Shown: in pieces, positions 1 to 8,700 of the stretch | Numbering within the stretch: the stretch's first letter is position 1 | How the letters are laid out: every line of letters begins with the position of its first letter | Assembly (NCBI GenBank): GCA_934655875.1 | Contig: CAKUHB010000018.1 | Location: 1 to 50,998 of the forward strand | From: an uncultured Oscillospiraceae bacterium | GTDB taxonomy: Bacteria; Bacillota; Clostridia; Oscillospirales; Oscillospiraceae | DNA: 50,998 nt | Direction: 5' to 3' | Notes under the pieces: generated by a model | The model's database searches: none | Seen by the model: the letters and a program-made list of their open reading frames with translations, nothing else | What the model was told of the DNA's origin: nothing | Program-made: the position numbers and the translations under genes

Positions 1-390
1 GTCGGCAATTACCGCTACATGGTGGTGGACAACGAGGCTGGTCTGGAGCATATCAGCCGCGGGCTTCTTCCGCATGTCGACACCATGCTTCTCATTTCCG
101 ACTGCTCCCGCCGCGGCGTTCAGGCCGTAGGCCGCATCGCCGAGATGATCCGCGAGATGAATCTCAATCCCGGCGAAATGAAGCTGATCGTCAACCGTGC
201 GCCGGAGGGCAAGCTCAATCCCGGCGTCATGGAAGAGATAAATAAGTACGGCCTTGAGCTGGCCGGCGTCCTGCCGCAGGACGAAACCGTATACGAATAC
301 GACTGCGAAGGAAAGCCCAGCTCTCAGGTGCCGGACACCACTCCTGTCAAGAAGGCACTCGCCGCCGTCATGCAGGAGCTCCATCTGTAG
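1..390 (+). CDS. cooC: CooC/AcsF-type nickel-insertion ATPase, C-terminal part (5' truncated by window)
   Basis: This is the C-terminal 129 codons of a MinD/ParA-like ATPase of the CooC (AcsF) family, which uses ATP to help insert nickel into CODH or acetyl-CoA synthase. The reading frame is open from base 1, so the start and the P-loop lie upstream of the window. The segment NYRYMVVDNEAGLEHISRG near the left edge is the Walker B-type region typical of CooC. The stop is followed 36 nt later by acsD, so the gene is the promoter-proximal visible member of the acs operon. The family assignment is strong; whether it serves CODH (CooC) or AcsB (AcsF) cannot be decided from this fragment. Confidence 0.85.
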   Translation, partial: VGNYRYMVVDNEAGLEHISRGLLPHVDTMLLISDCSRRGVQAVGRIAEMIREMNLNPGEMKLIVNRAPEGKLNPGVMEEINKYGLELAGVLPQDETVYEYDCEGKPSSQVPDTTPVKKALAAVMQELHL

Positions 391-426
391 GCAAAAGATT
401 TTAAATAAATTAGGGGGATTAAAACT

Positions 427-1371
427 ATGCCTTTCGTTCCCAAAAAACAGGCGTTCAATGCACACATCAATGAAGTTGTGCTTGGCGTCGGCGACAAAGC
501 CACGGCCATCGGCGGCCAGAACGTGCTCCCGTTCCACACGTTTGACGCTGAGATCAAGAACGCTCCGAAGATCGGCGTTGAACTGACCGACCTCGGCATG
601 GCGGAGTACACCATGCCCGGCGAGAAGGCCTTCTACGAGGGCTGCACCACAGTGCCCGAAATGGCAAAGCGTGCAGAGTCGCTCGAGGGCGCTTCTTTCA
701 TCTGCCTGCACCTCGAAGGGGCCGATCCCAACGGTCTCAACAAGTCCGTGGAAGAGTGCGTCCAGCTGGCCAAGGATGTTTCCGACGCGACCACGCTGCC
801 GCTCGTCATCATGGGCTGCAAGAACATCGAAAAGGACACCGAGCTGTTCAACAAGATCGCAGAGGCGCTTGCCGGCAAGAATATCCTCGTCCTGTCCGCC
901 CGTGACGAAAACTACAAGACGGTCGGTGCGTCCGCCGGTCTGGCCTACGGCCAGAAGGTCGGCGCGGAATCCGCCGTCGACATCAACCTTGCCAAGCAGC
1001 TCAACACCGTCATGACCCAGTTGGGCGTCAACGCGCAGTCCATCGTCATGAACATCGGCTCCGCCGCTGCCGGCTACGGCTACGAGTACGTCGCTTCCAC
1101 GCTCGACCGCGTGAAGGACGCCGCTCTGAAGCAGGCTGACGGCATGCTCCAGATGCCCATTATGACGCCGGTCTCTGCCGATACCTGGGGCGTCAAGGAA
1201 GCTGTCATGTCTGAGGAAGACATGCCCGAGTGGGGCAGCCAGGAAGAGCGCGGCATCGAAATGGAGATCACGACCGCGGCGGCAGTTCTGGCCGGCGGCT
1301 CCGACGCAGTCATTCTGCGCCATCCGGAAGCAGTAAAGACCATCGCTCAGATGATCAACGCGCTCATGTAA
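427..1371 (+). CDS. acsD: Corrinoid/iron-sulfur protein small subunit (AcsD)
   Basis: This encodes the 314-residue small (delta) subunit of the corrinoid/iron-sulfur protein (CFeSP), which pairs with AcsC to carry the methyl-cobalamin that donates the methyl group to acetyl-CoA synthase. The length is close to the roughly 320 residues of the Moorella protein. The start ATG is preceded by a purine-rich AGGGGG ribosome-binding site at 411-416. It lies 36 nt after the CooC-type gene and 18 nt before the acsC-acsE fusion, so the three are co-transcribed. No Fe-S cysteine cluster is present, as expected for the small subunit; its TIM-barrel fold is known from the family rather than read here. Confidence 0.93.
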   Translation: MPFVPKKQAFNAHINEVVLGVGDKATAIGGQNVLPFHTFDAEIKNAPKIGVELTDLGMAEYTMPGEKAFYEGCTTVPEMAKRAESLEGASFICLHLEGADPNGLNKSVEECVQLAKDVSDATTLPLVIMGCKNIEKDTELFNKIAEALAGKNILVLSARDENYKTVGASAGLAYGQKVGAESAVDINLAKQLNTVMTQLGVNAQSIVMNIGSAAAGYGYEYVASTLDRVKDAALKQADGMLQMPIMTPVSADTWGVKEAVMSEEDMPEWGSQEERGIEMEITTAAAVLAGGSDAVILRHPEAVKTIAQMINALM

Positions 1372-1389
1372 GCAGGGGGGAAACATATT

Positions 1390-3669
1390 ATGGCAGTTAA
1401 AGGTCTTGACATTTTCAAATTATCTCCGAAGAAAAACTGTAAGGAATGCGGCAGCCCCACCTGTATGGCATTCTGCATGAAGGTCGCTCAGGGCGCTGTT
1501 CCCATTACCAAGTGCCCGTACATGTCCGAAGAAGCGATCGCCCTTCTGTCCGAAGCTACCGCACCTCCCATGAAGACCATCGAGGTCGGCGCGCATAAGC
1601 TTGGCGGCGAGACCGTCATGATGCGTCACGAGAAGACCCTTGTCAACCGCAACCTGTTCGCAGCCACACTGGATACCACCATGGACGACGCGACTGTCGA
1701 AGCGCGGATCGAGCTCATCAAGAAGGTCGATTACGAGCGTATCGGCGAGCGCGAGATGGTCGAGTGCGTGCTTGTCCACGACTCCGGCGACAGCGCAAAG
1801 TTCGTCGAGCTGTGCAAGAAGGCAGCCGCTCTGGCTGACCGCACCGTCATCCTTGACACGCAGGACGTTGAGACGGCCAAGGCCGCTGTCGAAGCGATCA
1901 AGGACAACAAGCCCATTCTGGACGGCGCAAACAAGGATAACTTCGCAGCCATGAACGAGATCGCCAAGGCTGCCGGTCTTGTTCTGGGCGTCCGCGGCAC
2001 GGATCTGTCCGAGCTGCACGACACCGTTGCCGAGCTTGAGAAGGCCGGCAACAAGAACCTGATCCTCGACGTCACCGCTCCTACCATCAAGGAGACCTTT
2101 GCAAATACCGTTCTCGTCCGCCGCACCGCCATCAAGGACGGCGACCGTACCTTCGGTTATCCCTCCATCGTCAACCTCGGCGTCCTGTGCAACCACGACG
2201 AGCATCTCGAGACCGCTCTGGCCGCGATGTTCGTTGTCAAGTACGGCTCCATCATCGTCATGGACAAGGTCGGCTATGCCGAAGCGCTGCCGCTCTACGG
2301 CCTGCGCCAGAACATCTTCACCGACCCGCAGAAGCCGATGAAGGTCGCCCCGGGCATCTACCCCATCAACGGCGCCGGCCCCGACGATCCCTGCGCCCTG
2401 ACGGTCGACTTCGCGCTGACCTACTTCCTGGTCTCCGGCGAGCTCGAGCGCTCCAAGGTGCCCATCAACCTGCTCATCACCGACGCTTCCGGCATGTCCG
2501 TCCTGACGGCATGGGCCGCAGGCAAGTTCTCCTCCACCTCCGTCAAGAAGTTCTTTGACGAGTTCGATATCGCCTCCAAGATCAACAACCGCACCCTCAT
2601 CATCCCGGGCAAGGTTGCAGTCATGAAGGGCGAGATCCAGGACAAGCTGCCCGAGTGGAACGTTGTCGTCGGCACCCGCGAAGCAGTCGAGCTGGTCAAG
2701 TACCTGCGCGACGGCGAACACATCAAGGCTGCCGAGGCTGCTGCCGCTTCCAAGACGCCCGCTTCGGAGAAGAAGGCTGTCGCAGACGCGGACGCACCGC
2801 TCGATTTCGAGAAGATCGCCGCTTCCATCCCGGCCATCGAGGTCGTCGACATGGGCGTACACTACAAGCAGCGTGATCCGGAATCCCCGAAGTTCGTCAC
2901 CATCGGCGAACGTATCCACTGCATCTCCCCGGTCATCCGCGAAGCGATGAACACCATGAACCCCGAGCCCATCCTGAAGCGTGCCGCCGAGCAGATCAAG
3001 GCCGGCGCCACCTATCTGGACGTCAATATCGGCCCGGCGGAATCCAATGGTCCGGAGCTGATGACCTGGGCAGTCAAGCTGCTGCAGGAGAACTTCAACA
3101 ACGTCCCGCTGGCACTCGATACCGCCAACAAGCGCGCCATCGAAGCCGGCATCAAGGTCTACAACCGCACGAACGGCAAGCCCATCGTCAACTCCGCTGA
3201 CGCAGGCTCCCGTATCTCCTACATTGACCTCGCCGCTGCCAACGACGCGATCTGCGTTGCGCTTTGCTCCGCCGACGGCATCGCGAAGGACAATGAAGAG
3301 CGCATGATGCACTGCCACAACATGCTCGAGCGCGGCCTGTCTCTCGGCATGGAAGCGACCGACCTGTGGTTCGATCCGCTGTTCCTCGTTGTCAAGGGCA
3401 TGCAGGACAAGCAGATGGACGTTCTGAACGCCATCAAGCTGTTCGCCGACGAAGGCCTGAAGTCCACCGGCGGTCTGTCCAACAACTCCAACGGCGCGCC
3501 GAAGACGCTGCGCCCGATCATGGACTCCGCACTCGTCGCCATGGCAATGATGCAAGGCTTGACCTCTGCCATTGTCAACCCGAACGACCTGCGCCTGATG
3601 GAGACCATCAAGACCTGCGACATCTTCAAGAACCACGAGCTGTATTCCGACTCCTATCTGGAAGCCTGA
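1390..3669 (+). CDS. acsC-acsE: AcsC-AcsE fusion: CFeSP large subunit joined to methyl-THF:CFeSP methyltransferase
   Basis: A single 759-residue frame contains two normally separate Wood-Ljungdahl proteins. Residues 1 to about 445 are the CFeSP large subunit AcsC, with the N-terminal 4Fe-4S cysteines C17, C20, C25 and C42 (an extra C29 lies between). Residues about 446-470 are an Ala/Lys-rich linker. Residues about 498-759, 262 long, are AcsE-like: TIGERI, then LDVNIGPAESNG, LALDTANKRAIEAG, GGLSNNSNG and LVAMAMMQGLTSAI align in order with the pterin-binding barrel of Moorella AcsE, and the Asn of the LSN motif is kept. Free AcsE of Moorella is 262 residues. No frameshift or internal stop interrupts the junction. 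The start follows a GGGGGGAAA ribosome-binding site. The product would transfer methyl from methyl-THF to its own corrinoid partner. Confidence 0.93.
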   Translation: MAVKGLDIFKLSPKKNCKECGSPTCMAFCMKVAQGAVPITKCPYMSEEAIALLSEATAPPMKTIEVGAHKLGGETVMMRHEKTLVNRNLFAATLDTTMDDATVEARIELIKKVDYERIGEREMVECVLVHDSGDSAKFVELCKKAAALADRTVILDTQDVETAKAAVEAIKDNKPILDGANKDNFAAMNEIAKAAGLVLGVRGTDLSELHDTVAELEKAGNKNLILDVTAPTIKETFANTVLVRRTAIKDGDRTFGYPSIVNLGVLCNHDEHLETALAAMFVVKYGSIIVMDKVGYAEALPLYGLRQNIFTDPQKPMKVAPGIYPINGAGPDDPCALTVDFALTYFLVSGELERSKVPINLLITDASGMSVLTAWAAGKFSSTSVKKFFDEFDIASKINNRTLIIPGKVAVMKGEIQDKLPEWNVVVGTREAVELVKYLRDGEHIKAAEAAAASKTPASEKKAVADADAPLDFEKIAASIPAIEVVDMGVHYKQRDPESPKFVTIGERIHCISPVIREAMNTMNPEPILKRAAEQIKAGATYLDVNIGPAESNGPELMTWAVKLLQENFNNVPLALDTANKRAIEAGIKVYNRTNGKPIVNSADAGSRISYIDLAAANDAICVALCSADGIAKDNEERMMHCHNMLERGLSLGMEATDLWFDPLFLVVKGMQDKQMDVLNAIKLFADEGLKSTGGLSNNSNGAPKTLRPIMDSALVAMAMMQGLTSAIVNPNDLRLMETIKTCDIFKNHELYSDSYLEA

Positions 3670-3686
3670 TCCGCAGCAATTTTCCC

Positions 3687-3724
3687 GGATCCCTGCCGCA
3701 TTTGCGGTGGGGATCCGTTTTTTT
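3687..3724 (+). terminator. Rho-independent terminator after acsC-acsE
   Basis: A GGATCCCTGCCGC arm pairs with GCGGTGGGGATCC around an ATTT loop, followed by a run of seven T. It closes the cooC-acsD-acsCE transcript 18 nt after the stop and separates it from acsB. Confidence 0.8.
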
Positions 3725-3736
3725 CTGTTGTTTCTC

Positions 3737-3766
3737 TTGAAAGAACGGGACACATTGTGCTAGAAT
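3737..3766 (+). promoter_or_regulatory. Sigma-A-type promoter for acsB
   Basis: TTGAAA at 3737-3742 and TAGAAT at 3761-3766 are separated by 18 bp, with a TG just upstream of the -10 box. Transcription would start near 3773 and give a leader of about 100 nt before acsB. Confidence 0.65.
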
Positions 3767-3873
3767 AACAGACAGAAGACCGAAGCTGCCAGACTCTGTA
3801 GCTGAATATACAAACCAACGACGGTTTTGTGTTTTCTCAGAAATTCAATGAAAAGTCATTGCAGGAGGTACTT

Positions 3874-6009
3874 ATGAGCGTATTAACCGATCTCATTTAC
3901 GGCGGCTCGCATGCCGTGGCTGGCCTGACCGAGGGCGCAGTCAATGACGCCATCGCAAAATATGGCGCGGATCATCCCATCGCCTTCCCGGATACGGCCT
4001 ATTTCTTCCCCACCATCTATGCTGCGACCGGCGTGAAGGTCAAGACGCTGGGCGATCTGCCCGCATGTGTGGGCGTTCTCAAGAGTCTGATCACCGATCA
4101 GGAGGATCTGGGTCAGGCGCTCAACGCAGGTCTTGCCACCGCAGTCGGCGCAGAGATCATCGAGGGCCTGAAATTCGTCGAGCCGAAGGACGCCTATGAG
4201 CAGGCGACGGTTCCCGGCATCGGCTTCGTGCCCGATCCCATCATCCGTTCTCTCGGCGTTCCGCTGGTCACGGGCGATATCCCCGGTGTGGCCGTCGTTC
4301 TGGGCAAGGCTGAAAATGCCGAGGACGTTGCCAAGGTCGTCAAGGACTATCAGGCGAAGGGTATCATGACCTTCATGGTCGGCGACGTCATCGAGCAGTG
4401 CGCGGAAGCGGGCGTCAAGATGGGTCTTGAGCTGCGCGTCATCCCGCTGGGCCATGACGTGACCGCTGTCATCCATGTCGTCACCGTCGCCATCCGTGCG
4501 GCGCTGATCTTCGGCAACGTGCAGCCGGGCGATCTGGCTGGCCTGCTGAGCTATACCAAGGAGCGCGTTCCCGCGTTCGTCAATACCTTCGGCGCAATTG
4601 ACAATGTCGTCGTTTCCGCCGGTGCCGGTGCGATCGCACTGGGCTTCCCGGTCGTGGTCGATGTCGACCTCGGCGAAAATCAGGTTCCGGGCGCGCTGGA
4701 ATCCTGCACCGATCACAACGAGACTGTCAAAAAGTCTCTGGAGCTGCGCGGCATCAAGATCAAGTCCAAGGAGCTGCCGATCCCCGTCGCGTTTGCAGCT
4801 GCGTTCGAGGGCGAGATCATCCGTAAGGCCGATATGAAGGTCGAGTTCTGGTCTGCCAAGAACACCACCTGCGAGCTTGTCCTGGCCAAGGAGCTGGATG
4901 AGGTCGAGGATCATAAGCTCGTCATCGACGGCCCGGACATCGACTCCGGCGATCTTGAATACGCCCTTGCCACCTGCGTCTATGTCGCGGGCAAGAAGAT
5001 GCAGGCCGACTTTGAGTCTGTCATCGAGCGTAAGATCCACGCCTGGTTCAACTACATGGAAGGCGTCATGCACACCGGCCAGCGCAACCAGTTCCGTATC
5101 CGTATCTCCAAGGACGCCTATGACAAGGGTCTGCGCCTGACGCACTTTGCCGAGGTTCTGTACCACATGATCACGGATGAATTTGACGCTGTCGTTGACA
5201 AGTGCGAGGTGCACCTGATCACCGATCCGGTCAAGGCCACCGCATTCCTGAATGACGTCGCCATCCCGCGCTACAACATGCGTGACGACCGTCTGGCTTC
5301 CATGACCGACGAGTCCGTTGACCGCTTCTTCACCTGCATCCTCTGTCAGTCCTTCGCACCGGCGCACTGCTGCGTGGTCACGCCGGAACGTCTGGGTCTG
5401 TGCGGCGCAGTGTCGTGGCTCGACGCCAAGGCGACGTATGAGCTGAACCCGAACGGCCCGTCCCAGCCGATCATGAAGGAGGGCTGCCTGGACGAGCGCA
5501 CCGGCCGCTACACCACGGTCAATGACGCCATCAAGGACGCGACCCACGGCGCGGTCGAAGAGGTCACGCTGTACTCCATCATGGAGGATCCGATGACCTC
5601 CTGCGGCTGCTTCGAGTGCATCTCCGGCATCGAGCCGATGTCCAACGGCTTCATCGTCGTCAACCGTGAATATGCAGGCATGACCCCCGCCGGTATGACC
5701 TTCGGCGAGCTGGCTTCCTGCACCGGCGGCGGCGTTCAGACGCCGGGCTACATGGGCCATGGCCGCCACTTCATCTCCTCCAAGAAGTTCATCCACGCTG
5801 AGGGCGGTATCGAGCGTATCGTCTGGATGCCGAAGGAACTGAAGGACGACGTCGGCGAGCGTCTGAACAAGACCGCCAAGGAGCTGTACGGCATTGACAA
5901 CTTCACCGACATGATCGCAGACGAGACCATCTGCACCGACTGCGACGCCCTGCTGGAGTTCCTGCAGGAAAAGAACCACCCGGTTCTGTCCCTGGAGCCG
6001 CTCATGTAA
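3874..6009 (+). CDS. acsB: CO-methylating acetyl-CoA synthase, beta subunit (AcsB)
   Basis: This 711-residue protein joins CO, a methyl group and CoA into acetyl-CoA at the A-cluster. Cys488, Cys491, Cys500, Cys510, Cys577 and Cys579 reproduce exactly the spacing of the A-cluster ligands of the Moorella enzyme (C506, C509, C518, C528, C595, C597): CILC, then CC, LCG, and the CGC motif that binds the proximal metal and nickel. The N-terminal CODH-contacting domain of bacterial AcsB is present, unlike in archaeal CdhC. The ATG at 3874 was chosen because AGGAGGT lies just upstream at 3863-3869; an in-frame GTG at 3829 has no such site. The gene has its own promoter and terminator. The CODH partner (AcsA) is not in the window. 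Confidence 0.97.
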   Translation: MSVLTDLIYGGSHAVAGLTEGAVNDAIAKYGADHPIAFPDTAYFFPTIYAATGVKVKTLGDLPACVGVLKSLITDQEDLGQALNAGLATAVGAEIIEGLKFVEPKDAYEQATVPGIGFVPDPIIRSLGVPLVTGDIPGVAVVLGKAENAEDVAKVVKDYQAKGIMTFMVGDVIEQCAEAGVKMGLELRVIPLGHDVTAVIHVVTVAIRAALIFGNVQPGDLAGLLSYTKERVPAFVNTFGAIDNVVVSAGAGAIALGFPVVVDVDLGENQVPGALESCTDHNETVKKSLELRGIKIKSKELPIPVAFAAAFEGEIIRKADMKVEFWSAKNTTCELVLAKELDEVEDHKLVIDGPDIDSGDLEYALATCVYVAGKKMQADFESVIERKIHAWFNYMEGVMHTGQRNQFRIRISKDAYDKGLRLTHFAEVLYHMITDEFDAVVDKCEVHLITDPVKATAFLNDVAIPRYNMRDDRLASMTDESVDRFFTCILCQSFAPAHCCVVTPERLGLCGAVSWLDAKATYELNPNGPSQPIMKEGCLDERTGRYTTVNDAIKDATHGAVEEVTLYSIMEDPMTSCGCFECISGIEPMSNGFIVVNREYAGMTPAGMTFGELASCTGGGVQTPGYMGHGRHFISSKKFIHAEGGIERIVWMPKELKDDVGERLNKTAKELYGIDNFTDMIADETICTDCDALLEFLQEKNHPVLSLEPLM

Positions 6010-6020
6010 TTCCAAAACAA

Positions 6021-6050
6021 AATCCCGAGCCAAATGGCTCGGGATTTTTT
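6021..6050 (+). terminator. Rho-independent terminator after acsB
   Basis: An 11-bp perfect stem (AATCCCGAGCC / GGCTCGGGATT) with a 4-nt loop runs into six T. It starts 11 nt after the acsB stop. Confidence 0.9.
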
Positions 6051-6061
6051 ATGCGTATGGA

Positions 6062-6382
6062 TCAGTCTTCCGGCTGTTCGAAGCTGCTGTCCATCAGCGC
6101 CTGCTCCAGCTGCCTTGCATGCTCCAGCTCGCGGTACGGGACGAAGAAATCCGTCCGTGTCCCGACCTCGCCGGTGTAGGCCGCGGTGCGCGGGCTCCAC
6201 TGGCGGACGATGACCGGAATGTGGTCATCCTCCAGAATGCCATGCAGCATTTCGGCCCACGGGGAGCACTTGTTGCCGATGAAACAGTACTCGTCCGCTT
6301 TTGGCCCGCGCGTTAGCTTACTTCCGCAGAAGGCGCAGACATCATCCTCGTTCAGCAGGTAACAGTTTTCACAGTAATACAT
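6062..6382 (-). CDS. Small zinc-ribbon protein with possible DUF2007-like signalling domain
   Basis: The 106-residue product begins with two CxxC knuckles (C4, C7, C16, C19), a zinc-ribbon arrangement. The rest, ending with the segment FFVPYRELEHARQLEQAL, resembles the small PII-like DUF2007 domain often found with zinc ribbons; that second assignment is tentative. An AAGGAG site precedes the ATG. It lies 21 nt downstream of the DUF1576 membrane protein on the same strand, so the two probably form an operon. Substrate and partner are unknown. Confidence 0.8.
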   Translation of the reverse strand: MYYCENCYLLNEDDVCAFCGSKLTRGPKADEYCFIGNKCSPWAEMLHGILEDDHIPVIVRQWSPRTAAYTGEVGTRTDFFVPYRELEHARQLEQALMDSSFEQPED

Positions 6383-6403
6383 GGCGCAGCTCCTTTCCGC
6401 CGG

Positions 6404-7738
6404 TCACTTCCCGGCTTTCAGCTCCTTGCGTTCCTGTTTGGTCTTGCAGAAATGCTCCAGCACAGGGATGAACAGGAAGCAGGTGAACGCCGCGGTAAAG
6501 CCGCCGTTATACAGGCAGAACGCACCGTGCAGCAGCGGCACGCAGGTCACGAACGTGTAGTGGATCATACCGAACAGCACGCCGGCCAGCCAGCCATAGA
6601 CGCCGGTCACCGGCGACAGGCCGTTTGCGAAGCAAAGGCCAATGACGATCGCCTGCGCGTTGGCCATCAGGGTATGCTCCGCGCCGGTCAGACCGCAGAC
6701 AAACTCCGCAATGTAGCTCGCCGCCACATAGCCGACCATGATCGGCCAGACATTTGCCGGGTGGCTGCCCTTATAGCAGCAGCAGACCATGCAGAACACG
6801 CAGCCAAGTGTCGCGGCGTTCCAGTTCGCGCCGATCAGCGTATAATACAGGACGATGAACAGGCCGTAGATGCCGAAATTCAGGATTGCCGCACCGGAGC
6901 CGTATTTCGCGCCGTAGTCGACATTATAGCCGGAATCGCGCAGCAGTCTGCCGTATTCCTTTCCGCCGCCCATGGCAAGGCCCCAGAGGATCGCAAGGCC
7001 AAAGACCACGCCGCAGAAAACGAGACTCAGGGCAGTAAAGCTGTCGCCGAGACCAACACCCTCAGACGCCGGAGGCGCGGGCGTGAAGACCTTATACAGA
7101 AGCGAGCGCAGGAAGAACGCCAGCAGGCCGATGGGGACGGCGGCATTGTAGAGGTCGTAGCCCTTATGCATCTGCGGGCTGTGCGGCAGAACAGCGGGGA
7201 AAATGAAGCCGATCAGGCAGCCAACGGCCAGCGCAAGGATCACGCCGAGCCCTGTAAAGCCGTGCCACGTCTCACCCGGATAGCGGAACAGCATCTCGGT
7301 GATGAGCGGAGCCAGACCTGTGGAGAACAGGAACGCATTCGCCATCGCGCCGGGCTTTTTCTTCGTGACGAGGCAGTAGACCAGAACGCCTGCGAACGAG
7401 AACCAGATATTGAGGATCGTCGTGCCCCAGAAGCAGAAGCCGGCCGTCAGGAAGAACGCCAGGACGGATACGCCGTCCGGCTTGCTGCCCGGCAGACAAT
7501 AGATCCCGAGACAGACCGCGCAGACCAGCGCAGCGTTCAAAAACGTCCCGGCGAAGCCGCCGTAGCTGGGATCAAAATAGCTTTTGACTGTCTGGCCGGA
7601 CTGCGTACAGATGCGCCCAAGGCCGTCCAGCATGCCGCTTCGATCCGGCATGATCACAGCCGCCAGCAGGCAGATCACAGTAAAGCCTGCGAACAGCCAG
7701 CGGATCACAGTCTGGGGATTTTTGAACTTTTCTTTCAT
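6404..7738 (-). CDS. DUF1576 family polytopic membrane protein
   Basis: The 444-residue protein is strongly hydrophobic, with roughly 10-12 predicted membrane segments spread over its length and a basic C-terminus (KTKQERKELKAGK). The overall pattern is that of the DUF1576 family of Firmicutes membrane proteins, whose function is not established. The ATG at 7738 is used because GGGAG lies 10 nt upstream; a GTG nine bases earlier is only one base from that site. It sits behind the folD terminator and just before the zinc-ribbon gene. A transporter role is possible but not supported by any motif seen. Confidence 0.8.
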   Translation of the reverse strand: MKEKFKNPQTVIRWLFAGFTVICLLAAVIMPDRSGMLDGLGRICTQSGQTVKSYFDPSYGGFAGTFLNAALVCAVCLGIYCLPGSKPDGVSVLAFFLTAGFCFWGTTILNIWFSFAGVLVYCLVTKKKPGAMANAFLFSTGLAPLITEMLFRYPGETWHGFTGLGVILALAVGCLIGFIFPAVLPHSPQMHKGYDLYNAAVPIGLLAFFLRSLLYKVFTPAPPASEGVGLGDSFTALSLVFCGVVFGLAILWGLAMGGGKEYGRLLRDSGYNVDYGAKYGSGAAILNFGIYGLFIVLYYTLIGANWNAATLGCVFCMVCCCYKGSHPANVWPIMVGYVAASYIAEFVCGLTGAEHTLMANAQAIVIGLCFANGLSPVTGVYGWLAGVLFGMIHYTFVTCVPLLHGAFCLYNGGFTAAFTCFLFIPVLEHFCKTKQERKELKAGK

Positions 7739-7757
7739 TGGATCCACGCTCCCTTCG

Positions 7758-7790
7758 AAAAAAACTGCCGCCGGAAGTGGCCGGCGGCAG
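7758..7790 (-). terminator. Rho-independent terminator after folD
   Basis: A 10-bp GC-rich perfect stem (CTGCCGCCGG / CCGGCGGCAG) is followed on the - strand by seven T. It ends the fhs-fchA-folD transcript. Confidence 0.88.
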
Positions 7791-7804
7791 CGTGTTGGTT
7801 ACAC

Positions 7805-8683
7805 TTACAGCGTGCGCTCAGCTGCTTCGACCACGTGGCCGATCAGAACCGACGTCGTGACAGAACCGACGCCGCCGGGAACCGGCGTGATCGCGCCCAC
7901 GATCGGCTCAACCTCGGAGAAGACGGCGTCGCCTGCGATGGCGCCCTTGCCGCCCTTGGCGTTGACCTTCTCGGGATCCCAGTTGATCGAGACGTCAATG
8001 ACGATCTGCCCCTCGGAGACATAGTCCTTCGTCAGGCTGTTCAGAACGCCTGCCGCGGAGACGAGAATGTCGGCCTTGCGGGCGATACCGGCCACGTCGA
8101 CAGTCTTGGTATGGCAGACGGTGACGGTCGCGTTCTTGGCCATCAGCATCATCGCGGCGGGCTTGCCGACGACGAGAGAACGGCCGATGACAACGGCATT
8201 CTTGCCCTTGCAGTCGATGCCGTAATAGTCGAGGATCTCCATGCAGGCCTGCGGCGTGCACGGGGCAAAACCCAGCTTCTTGCCGGTGAAGACGCCGGCG
8301 TTGGAGAGGTCGGTCATGCAGTCGACGTCCTTGGCAGCGGCCAGACGGTTGCAGATCTCGTCCTGATCGGCCTTCAGATGCTTCGGCAGCGGCCGGAACA
8401 TCAGGCAGCCGTGGATGGAATCATCGGCGTTGATCGCGTCGATCTGCGCAAGAAGCGCTTCCTTGGTCACGTCCTCGGGCAGGACAAACTTTTCGACCTC
8501 GACGCCGATCAGCTCCGCGCGGGCAGTCGCACCCTTTTCATAGGACAAGTCGGAGGGGTTCTCACCGCAGCGGACGATCGCCAGCTTCGGGCTGACGCCC
8601 TTTTCCTTCAGCGCCGCAACTCTCGCCTGCAGCTTCTCGTTCATTGCGGCAGTAACTTCTTTGCCAAGCAGTAATTTAGCCAT
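7805..8683 (-). CDS. folD: Methylene-THF dehydrogenase FolD, probably lacking cyclohydrolase activity
   Basis: This 292-residue protein is a FolD homologue that interconverts methylene- and methenyl-THF with NAD(P). The Rossmann region VVIGRSLVVGKP and the C-terminal ITPVPGGVGSVTTSVL are typical. By eye alignment with E. coli FolD through the NP and PLP motifs, Tyr50 is kept as Tyr48, but the catalytic Lys54 falls on Ala52 and Gln98 falls on Phe96. Both are needed for the cyclohydrolase half-reaction in characterised bifunctional enzymes, so this protein is inferred to be mainly a dehydrogenase, with FchA next door doing the hydrolysis. AAGGAG precedes the ATG, and the gene starts 17 nt after the fchA stop. 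Confidence 0.93.
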   Translation of the reverse strand: MAKLLLGKEVTAAMNEKLQARVAALKEKGVSPKLAIVRCGENPSDLSYEKGATARAELIGVEVEKFVLPEDVTKEALLAQIDAINADDSIHGCLMFRPLPKHLKADQDEICNRLAAAKDVDCMTDLSNAGVFTGKKLGFAPCTPQACMEILDYYGIDCKGKNAVVIGRSLVVGKPAAMMLMAKNATVTVCHTKTVDVAGIARKADILVSAAGVLNSLTKDYVSEGQIVIDVSINWDPEKVNAKGGKGAIAGDAVFSEVEPIVGAITPVPGGVGSVTTSVLIGHVVEAAERTL

Positions 8684-8700
8684 GTTCGTTCTCCTTCTTT

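Noticed and set aside
1390..3669. The AcsC-AcsE fusion as a sequencing artefact
   Set aside because: A single missing base cannot keep both halves and the linker in one frame without a stray out-of-frame segment; the linker has normal codon use. It still needs read support.
1420..3753. Long open frame of 777 codons antisense to acsC-acsE, and similar ones antisense to acsB (3883-6033), fhs (9320-11524), RACo (13224-15191), xdhA (16083-18407), the ABC permease (27031-30042) and the exporter half (31917-33680)
   Set aside because: They are the third-position shadows expected from GC-rich genes; their products are Arg/Ala/Asp/Gly-rich with no family motif, while the opposite frame encodes a known protein each time.
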